Shown here: piece after piece, positions 35,345 to 40,670 of the stretch
Numbering within the stretch: position 1 is the stretch's first letter
How the letters are laid out: every line of letters starts with the position of its first letter
DNA from: Acidobacteriaceae bacterium
Lineage (GTDB): Bacteria > Acidobacteriota > Terriglobia > Terriglobales > Acidobacteriaceae
Assembly (NCBI GenBank): GCA_025934135.1
Contig: JAICYR010000007.1
Span: forward strand, 1-40,670
DNA: 40,670 bases
Direction of reading: 5' to 3'
Made by a program: the position numbers and the translations under genes
Notes under the pieces: model-generated
Databases searched by the model: none
What the model was told of the DNA's origin: nothing
The model's input: only the letters and a program-made list of their open reading frames with translations

Positions 35345-35383
35345 GGGGGACAGAAAATTGCGGTTCGCTTCGGCGTAATCGAA

Positions 35384-36409
35384 TCAGGGATGCGAGGGTA
35401 GCGATGGGCCGGAGGCCTGCTCTTTGGGGCGCGAGTGGATGCGAATGTAGGTCTCTACTTCCCGCTTTGAAGCGGCGGCATCGCCGAGCTTCTTATAGAT
35501 GCGGGCCAGCGCGTAATGCGGCTCGGCATAATCGGCATCGAGACGGGCGGCGGTCTCGAATTCGCTGACGGCATCGGTCATCTGCCCGGAGTATTCGAGA
35601 ATGTTTCCCAACTGGAAATGCGCAGGCGCAAGATTCGGGTCAAGGCGAATGGCTTCGCGCAGGTGGGCTTCAGCCTGGATCCGCTGATCGAGAGCGCGTT
35701 CGGTGATGGCGAGGTTCAGGTACGGCCACGCATCGGGGTGGCTGGATTTAAGATTCAGGTCAATCGCCTTTTGATAGTTCACAACAGCGAGGCGGTTCTG
35801 GCGCTGCCGGTAATAACAGAGGCCGAGATTGTTATAGGCCGAGGCCATGTCGGGAGCGAGCTGAATTGCTTTTTGGAATTGCAGAATCGCGCTGTCGTAA
35901 TGATGAGCATCGTAGTCGAGTCGACCGAGCCAGTAGGGATAGAGGGCGTTTTTACCGTCCGCTTCGGCGAGCGCCTGGAGCTGTTTGCGCGCCCAGTCCG
36001 GGTGTCCAATGCGGATGTAGGCCATGGCCAGCGAGAAGCCGAGCGTAGGAGGAAGCGGCGCGATGGCCTTCGCTTTGTTCCAGGCGACCGCGGCGTGGAA
36101 AGCATCGTGATCGAGGAAATAAACTCCGCCGAGGAACTGGAGCAGGCGAGCGGCTTCGGGCGAATGCGGGGCGTCGCTGATCTTGGCCAGAAGCAGCTTT
36201 TCCGCAGCGATATAGTCGTGGGCTTCGAGCGCCTGTTTGAGTTGCGATGCGGCGACGGGCGGGAGTGCCAGCGCGTCGACCTGCGAGAAGCTTTGCGCCG
36301 GCGAGGCCGTCTGAGCGGAGGCCCTCGCGCTCAATATGGAAGGCTCCAGCATGAATAGCGCGAGCACACACGGGGCAAGAATTGAGCGGTGCTGCGAAGA
36401 CATCTTCAT
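35384..36409 (-). CDS. Secreted tetratricopeptide-repeat protein
   Basis: 341 residues from the ATG at 36409; the longer start at 36448 adds 13 residues before the signal peptide. The signal (about 6-33) ends near SAQT. Then at least six TPR units follow, for example AYNNLGLCYYRQRQNRLAVV, AHFQLGNILEYSGQMTDAVS and PHYALARIYKKLGDAAASKR, covering most of the chain. TPRs bind other proteins; a periplasmic scaffold role is likely. It diverges from a second TPR gene with a 220-base gap; the pairing with CRTAC1-type genes is repeated in acidobacteria as far as I recall. Confidence 0.85.
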   Translation of the reverse strand: MKMSSQHRSILAPCVLALFMLEPSILSARASAQTASPAQSFSQVDALALPPVAASQLKQALEAHDYIAAEKLLLAKISDAPHSPEAARLLQFLGGVYFLDHDAFHAAVAWNKAKAIAPLPPTLGFSLAMAYIRIGHPDWARKQLQALAEADGKNALYPYWLGRLDYDAHHYDSAILQFQKAIQLAPDMASAYNNLGLCYYRQRQNRLAVVNYQKAIDLNLKSSHPDAWPYLNLAITERALDQRIQAEAHLREAIRLDPNLAPAHFQLGNILEYSGQMTDAVSEFETAARLDADYAEPHYALARIYKKLGDAAASKREVETYIRIHSRPKEQASGPSLPSHP

Positions 36410-36513
36410 AGGTCGCGCTGCTATTCTGACCAGTATAATTGGGGCCAATATAGAGCGTTTCCCGAATAGTCATGCTCACTTTAGAATTCCTTCAGGGGCG
36501 CTGCTCGCTCCAT

Positions 36514-36539
36514 CCCGCGAACGAAGACCTGTTCGCGGG
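36514..36539 (+). promoter_or_regulatory. Hairpin in the leader of the second TPR gene
   Basis: CCCGCGAAC (36514-36522) and GTTCGCGGG (36531-36539) are a perfect nine-pair inverted repeat with an eight-base loop. A second smaller one, CGACCA-TGT-TGGTCG, follows at once (about 36546-36560). No T run follows, so it is not a normal terminator. A TATAAT occurs upstream at 36434-36439, so both may lie in the 5' untranslated RNA. Confidence 0.5.
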
Positions 36540-36629
36540 GGCCCCGACCATGTTGGTCGCATCGACTCGAAGGTTGTGGCTTCGAGACAAAGCATTCCTG
36601 GAACGGCTGTAGTGGAGGTTGGTCGGCGG

Positions 36630-38264
36630 GTGTCGAGTGGTTCACGCCTATTCCTGAGGCCGGATGTCCGACTGCGGATTCTACCCGCGTTGTTTGTGGC
36701 GCTCGCGCTGCTCGCTCCACAGCTTCGCGCGCAGTCCGCAGCAGATTCGTATCGGCATACCGTGGCGCAGATTCAGCAACAGATTGAACAAGGCCACCTG
36801 GCAGATGCGCAAAGGCTCATCAGCGCGGCGCTCAAAAGCTTTCCATCTAATGCGGGGCTTGAAAATCTGCTGGGAGTTGTTCAGGCCGAGCAGGGCCACA
36901 CGGATGCCGCCCGGCAAGCATTTTCCACCGCCATTCAACATGATCCGAAGCTCGTTGGCGCTTATCTGAATCTGGGACGCATTGAGATGCAGGAGGCGGG
37001 AGACCATGCCGCGCACAGGGCCAATGCGCTGCAACTTTATCAGAAGGTATTGGGACTGGATCCGGCCAATGCGGAAGCCAACTTCCAAGCGGCAACGCTG
37101 CTCATGTGGGAAGGGAAGTATGCGTCGTCGCTGGCGCACCTTGAGAAGGCGGGGGCGGCAATGCGCGGGCAGATTCGCGTGGAGGCGTTGCGATGCGCGG
37201 ATGAGGCCGGCCTCGGGCATAAGGCCGCAACGGACCAAGCCGCCGCTGCGATGATCGCCAACCCCGACCTGACCGAGCAGGATGCGGTATTCGTCCTGCC
37301 CGCTTTGCGCGCGGCACGGCGCGCGGACCTGATCGACTCCATTTTCACTGCGGCGAACGAGCGGAAACCGCTCTCCGCTTATGGTCTGCGCGTGCTTGGT
37401 CTGGCAAAGGAAGCGGAAGGGAAGCCGGCGGAGGCAACCGCGGCGCTCGAGCGCGCATTCGCGCAGGATGAAACGAACGTTGCGCCGTTGACGGACCTGA
37501 CGCGCATTGCGCTTGCCGGCAAGCAGTACAAGCAGGCGCTGGGCTACCTGGCGCACGCTCGCGCTCTCAAGCCCAATGACGCGGCGTTCGCGTACGAGTA
37601 CGGCCGAATCTGCCTGAAGCTGAACCTTCTGGGCGAAGCGCGCCGGGCCATGAGCGAGGCGGTCAAGCTGGCGCCGGATTCGCCGGAGTACAACTTCGCG
37701 ATGGGCGTCGTGTCCTCGTATGCGCAGGATGCCTCGGCGGGCCTGCCGTATTTGAAGAAGTACCATCAGATGCGACCCGGCGATGCGGATGGCGTTCTGG
37801 CGCTGGGGACGGCGTATTTCCGCGACGATGATTACGCGAACGCGGCGCTCTGGTTGAAGCAGGCCGCGAACCACGCGAGCAGCGCGGCTGAGGCGCATTA
37901 CTACCTTGGGCGCATTCTTCGCCAGCAGGGGAAGTTCGACGAGGCGCTGACGGAGTTGAAGCAAGCGGCGGCATTGCAGCCCGGCAACGCCGCTGTTTTC
38001 GCGGAATTGGGGCAGACCTATTTGCAGCAGCGGAAGTACCCTGAGGCGCAGGAGCAGCTTCATCATGCACTCACGCTGGACTCGAACAACTACGTGGCGA
38101 ACTTCGCGCTTATGCAGCTCTACGCTCAGACGCGCGACCCGAGGCTTGGCGCGCAGCAGAAGCGCTTCGGCGAGATCAAGCAGCAGAACCAGGAGCAGTA
38201 CCGCGAGGAGATGCTGGTGATTGAAGCCCGTCCCGAGGTCGCGTTGAAGGATACGCAACATTGA
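36630..38264 (+). CDS. Secreted tetratricopeptide-repeat protein
   Basis: 544 residues from the GTG at 36630, chosen because it puts a signal peptide (ILPALFVALALLAPQLRAQ) at residues 15-34 and GGAGG lies 11 bases before it. The open frame runs back to 36336 but that part overlaps the divergent gene and has no family features. Roughly ten or more TPR-like units follow, such as AGLENLLGVVQAEQGHTDAA, DAFAYEYG-like LKLNLLGEARRAMSEAVKLA, and NAAVFAELGQTYLQQRKYPE. It is probably periplasmic. Its TGA overlaps the TTG start of the next gene, so the two are coupled and likely form a complex. Confidence 0.85.
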   Translation: MSSGSRLFLRPDVRLRILPALFVALALLAPQLRAQSAADSYRHTVAQIQQQIEQGHLADAQRLISAALKSFPSNAGLENLLGVVQAEQGHTDAARQAFSTAIQHDPKLVGAYLNLGRIEMQEAGDHAAHRANALQLYQKVLGLDPANAEANFQAATLLMWEGKYASSLAHLEKAGAAMRGQIRVEALRCADEAGLGHKAATDQAAAAMIANPDLTEQDAVFVLPALRAARRADLIDSIFTAANERKPLSAYGLRVLGLAKEAEGKPAEATAALERAFAQDETNVAPLTDLTRIALAGKQYKQALGYLAHARALKPNDAAFAYEYGRICLKLNLLGEARRAMSEAVKLAPDSPEYNFAMGVVSSYAQDASAGLPYLKKYHQMRPGDADGVLALGTAYFRDDDYANAALWLKQAANHASSAAEAHYYLGRILRQQGKFDEALTELKQAAALQPGNAAVFAELGQTYLQQRKYPEAQEQLHHALTLDSNNYVANFALMQLYAQTRDPRLGAQQKRFGEIKQQNQEQYREEMLVIEARPEVALKDTQH

Positions 38265-39961
38265 GTACCGTATCGAGAAGAAGCCTGCTCGCGATGATGG
38301 CGGCGTGCGCGCCGGGCATGGTGCTGCCGCGAATGTTCGGTGCGGTGGCGACACAATCGCCAAAGCCATTGTTCGTGCCGGTCCCCGCGTCCCGCTCCGG
38401 CATTATGTGGACCCACACCAGCGGTCGCTCGCCCAACTACTATCTACCGGAGACCACCGGCGCCGGGTGCGCATTTCTTGACTACGACAATGACGGCTGG
38501 ATGGACATCTATCTGGTCAACAGCGGCGCGTGCGACTTCTACACTCCTCAGACTCCGCTGCGGAACGCGCTTTACCGCAACAATCGCAACGGCACGTTCA
38601 CGGACGTGACGGAGAAGGCCGGAGTAGCGGGCGGCGGCTACGGGATGGGCGTCGCGGTGGGTGACTACAACGGCGATGGCCTGCCGGACATGTTTGTGTC
38701 CGGCTACAACCGCTGCTTTCTGTATCGCAACAATGGAGACGGCACCTTCACCGACGTGACGAAGAAAGCCGGACTGAATCTTGATGGCTGGTCCACAAGC
38801 GCGGCCTGGTTCGATTACGACAATGACGGGCACCTCGACCTTTACGTCTGCCAGTTCGTTAAATACAACCGCGAGATGAACAAGTTCTGCGGCGACGCGG
38901 TCAGCAAGCAGCGCCACTACTGCATTCCGAGCATCTATCCTCCTACGCGAAGCTGGTTGTTTCACAACAACGGCGACGGAACCTTTACGGATGTTTCCGA
39001 GGAGAGCGGTGTTGCAGGCTCGCTCGGCAAGGGATGGGGCGTGGTGGCCGCCGACATCAACAACGACGGCTGGATGGACCTGTTCGTCGCGAATGACACC
39101 GTGGAAAACTTCCTGTTCGTGAACAACCGCGGCAAGTTTACGGACCAGGGGCTGGTGGCGGGTGTGGCCTACAGCGCGGACGGGCAGACGCGCTCGGGCA
39201 TGGGCGTGGACGCGGCAGACTTCGATCAGGACGGCTGGATGGACCTGTTCGTCACGAACATCGACCACCAGATGTATTCGCTCTATCGCAATCACCACGA
39301 CGGAACATTTGTGGACCTGGCGACGCAGACCCCGCTGGGGCGGTCCACCCGAGAGATGAGCGGTTGGGGAATGCGCTTTTTTGATTATGACAATGATGGC
39401 AACCTCGATCTGTTCATCGTGAACGGGCACCCTGACGACCAGATTTCGCTGATCTCGCCGGTTGTGACTTACCGCGAGCCGCTGCTCCTGTTCCACTACG
39501 ACGGCAAAACGCTCACCGATATCAGCGCCTCGGCGGGGCCGGTGTTCCAGAAGGACTTTGCCGCGCGAGGCCTTGCGCTGGGCGACTTCGATAATGACGG
39601 CTCGGTGGACGTGCTGATCTCGGTCAACAATGGCGCGCCGCTGCTTCTCCGCAACCAGGCGGCGCAGGGCCGCAACTGGCTGGGCGTCCATCTGGTCGGC
39701 AAAACGTGCAACCGGGACGCGATTGGCGCGCGTGTGAAGTGGCAGGCCGGCGGGCTGGAGCGGCACAGGATGAAGACCGGCGGCGGAAGCTTTCTTTCAA
39801 GCTCCGATCCGCGCATGGTGCTGGGCCTTGGGACAAGTCGCGTGGCGGACAGGCTGGAAGTCCACTGGCCGCTGCCGAGCACGCGGGTCGAGGTGCTGAC
39901 GAAGCTGCCGGTTAACCGCTACATCACGATTGAAGAAGGTAAAGGCATTGTGACGTCGTAG
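38261..39961 (+). CDS. CRTAC1-family protein: FG-GAP/VCBS repeats with ASPIC/UnbV C-terminal domain
   Basis: 566 residues. The start is TTG at 38261, overlapping the upstream stop (TTGA). The N-terminus STVSRRSLLAMMAACAPG looks like a Tat signal. The body (about 65-460) is a beta-propeller of repeats with calcium-binding loops such as DYDNDGWMDIYL, DYNGDGLPDMF, DINNDGWMDLF, DFDQDGWMDLF and DFDNDGSVDVL. The C-terminal ASPIC/UnbV domain (about 467-560) has NWLGVHLVGKTCNRDAIGA and GGGSFLSSSDPRMVLGLG. These proteins are secreted and thought to bind partners or polysaccharide; no enzyme activity is assigned. Coupled to the TPR protein before it, an arrangement that suggests a joint envelope complex. 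Confidence 0.93.
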   Translation: MSTVSRRSLLAMMAACAPGMVLPRMFGAVATQSPKPLFVPVPASRSGIMWTHTSGRSPNYYLPETTGAGCAFLDYDNDGWMDIYLVNSGACDFYTPQTPLRNALYRNNRNGTFTDVTEKAGVAGGGYGMGVAVGDYNGDGLPDMFVSGYNRCFLYRNNGDGTFTDVTKKAGLNLDGWSTSAAWFDYDNDGHLDLYVCQFVKYNREMNKFCGDAVSKQRHYCIPSIYPPTRSWLFHNNGDGTFTDVSEESGVAGSLGKGWGVVAADINNDGWMDLFVANDTVENFLFVNNRGKFTDQGLVAGVAYSADGQTRSGMGVDAADFDQDGWMDLFVTNIDHQMYSLYRNHHDGTFVDLATQTPLGRSTREMSGWGMRFFDYDNDGNLDLFIVNGHPDDQISLISPVVTYREPLLLFHYDGKTLTDISASAGPVFQKDFAARGLALGDFDNDGSVDVLISVNNGAPLLLRNQAAQGRNWLGVHLVGKTCNRDAIGARVKWQAGGLERHRMKTGGGSFLSSSDPRMVLGLGTSRVADRLEVHWPLPSTRVEVLTKLPVNRYITIEEGKGIVTS

Positions 39962-40065
39962 CCCGGGCCAGCGATCTTTTCGCCGTTAGTGCCTACTTTT
40001 TCGCAATTCCGTTTTTTTAGCGTTTTTATACATGATTGATTCCAGGCCACTTCCGAAATAGCTAT

Positions 40066-40151
40066 TTTGTAAGTGTTTGACTCTAGGTGGTTTGCAAGCC
40101 GTTGATTGAATTCAATGGCTTTAGCCCGGAGTGGTTTGTAAGTTTTTGATT
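40066..40151. repeat. Degenerate 17-base direct repeats
   Basis: TTTGTAAGTGTTTGACT (40066-40082), TTTGCAAGCCGTTGATT (40091-40107) and TTTGTAAGTTTTTGATT (40135-40151) share a consensus TTTGyAAGyykTTGAyT. A fourth, weaker copy (TTTATACATGATTGATT, 40025-40041) matches the third at 12 of 17 bases. Spacing is uneven, so it is not CRISPR-like. Confidence 0.5.
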
Positions 40152-40209
40152 GGCCTCGCCTTTTCGGCATCTATTTGATGCCAGCGCAGTTTCGCCTCCC
40201 ACACTTCAA

Positions 40210-40239
40210 AGAAAAAGGACCGCGTGGATGCGCGGTCCT
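40210..40239 (-). terminator. Rho-independent terminator for the gene ending at 40407
   Basis: On the minus strand AAGGACCGCG (40239-40230), a six-base loop and CGCGGTCCTT (40223-40214) form a perfect ten-pair stem that runs into a T-rich tail (TTTC). It lies about 170 bases downstream of the GH27-like stop. The plus strand lacks a T run after the stem, so the direction is clear. Confidence 0.72.
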
Positions 40240-40406
40240 TCACAGATTTTGTACTCTCTATTTCTATTCTACCAAGCTGAGAAAATTCAGATGCATGGCG
40301 CGACAAATAAAAGCGGAAGAGCGCCCCATTTTGGAACCCAGGGATAAGGGTGACTCTGAAGTTGGCGCGTTCTAACCCGCTTTCCTTAGAGTCACCGCTC
40401 GTCCAC

Positions 40407-40670
40407 TTACTTCGCGCTTACCCGCAGCATGAGGGTGCCATGCGCCGGGACGTCCGCCGAGTACTCACCGTTCTGGAACTCCACGTCCTTATGCGCCCAG
40501 AGGTCGCGGGCGTGCGCAACGTCGCCGCTCAAGTGCAGCTCGCTCGCCGGAATGGTTGCGCTGGCCGTGTCCGAGCCGAAATTCACGACCCCCACCGCGA
40601 CGCTTCCATCGGCCAGCGGCTTGACCCAGGTTTCAAGGTTTCCCTTGCGTACCGGGGTGGCCTGCTTCCC
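40407..40670 (-). CDS. C-terminal end of a glycoside hydrolase family 27 alpha-galactosidase-like protein (partial)
   Basis: The last 87 codons of a gene that enters from beyond the window. The translation TWVKPLADGSVAVGVVNFG and the following beta-strands, ending TLMLRVSAK, match the C-terminal antiparallel-beta domain of GH27 alpha-galactosidases. The first part of this (GKQATPVRKGNLETW) corresponds to the end of the barrel/linker. The frame stays open to the window edge, so any start codon inside the window is not the real one. It is a second GH27-type gene, about 9 kb from the first, and appears to be a separate gene with its own terminator. Confidence 0.8.
   Translation of the reverse strand, partial: GKQATPVRKGNLETWVKPLADGSVAVGVVNFGSDTASATIPASELHLSGDVAHARDLWAHKDVEFQNGEYSADVPAHGTLMLRVSAK

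Larger units (their letters stand above)
39962..40406. other. Intergenic region with short direct repeats
   Basis: 445 bases between the CRTAC1-type gene and the end of the next gene on the other strand. No credible gene or RNA was recognised. It contains three copies of a 17-base repeat (see 40066-40151), a perfect palindrome ATTGAATTCAAT inside that region, and a minus-strand terminator at 40214-40239. Confidence 0.65.

Noticed and set aside
36681-38369. 562-codon minus-strand frame over the TPR gene
   Set aside because: Antisense to clear TPR repeats; no recognisable domains.
38444-39766. 440-codon minus-strand frame over the CRTAC1-type gene
   Set aside because: Val/His-rich repeats that mirror the FG-GAP repeats of the real gene on the other strand.
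40066-40151. CRISPR array
   Set aside because: Repeats are few, degenerate and unevenly spaced, and no cas genes are nearby.

Overview
The window is a GC-rich bacterial chromosome segment, most likely from an acidobacterium of the Acidobacteriaceae/Terriglobia type. I infer this from the gene set, not from a marker gene. It has a large TonB-dependent receptor with an N-terminal carboxypeptidase-regulatory-like domain, a Reg_prop beta-propeller histidine kinase, a CRTAC1-type FG-GAP/UnbV protein next to TPR proteins, and several secreted glycosidases. I saw no rRNA, tRNA, CRISPR array or transposase.

Layout. 1-571 (-): the 5' part of a sugar transferase for exopolysaccharide or O-antigen. 1257-4184 (+): a FAD plus Fe-S D-lactate/glycolate-type dehydrogenase. 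4434-5399 (+): an OmpA-like envelope protein with a strong terminator. 5548-6243 (+): a DtxR/MntR-type metal regulator. 6274-11761 (+): a tightly packed unit of propeller histidine kinase, NarL-type response regulator, small secreted protein and membrane-bound ferritin/VIT1 protein (MbfA type). 11776-13575 (-): a GH2 beta-glucuronidase.

13593-19587 (-): an aromatic amino-acid operon, trpC-trpF-[leader/attenuator]-trpB-trpA-chorismate mutase-DAHP synthase-tyrA. 19749-24112 (-): an M3 dipeptidyl carboxypeptidase, a GNAT, a Phd/YefM-like antitoxin, a small unknown protein and a HipA-like kinase, followed by a truncated SRAP gene. 24692-31205: a carbohydrate and small-molecule cluster with an amidohydrolase, PfkB sugar kinase, APC permease, Tat-exported TIM-barrel protein and GH27 alpha-galactosidase. 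31655-35269 (+): the TonB-dependent receptor, whose promoter overlaps a palindromic operator. 35384-39961: divergent TPR proteins and a CRTAC1-type protein. The window ends inside a second GH27-like gene (-).

The most striking element lies between trpF and trpB. A 26-residue leader peptide carries ten residues (FFAFTYRYWF) that include four Phe, two Tyr and one Trp. It is followed by three alternative RNA pairings: a 1:2 hairpin over the aromatic codons, a 2:3 antiterminator and a 3:4 intrinsic terminator. This is the layout of a ribosome-mediated attenuator, but it reads all three aromatic amino acids. It sits in front of genes that make all three: trpBA, chorismate mutase, DAHP synthase and prephenate dehydrogenase.
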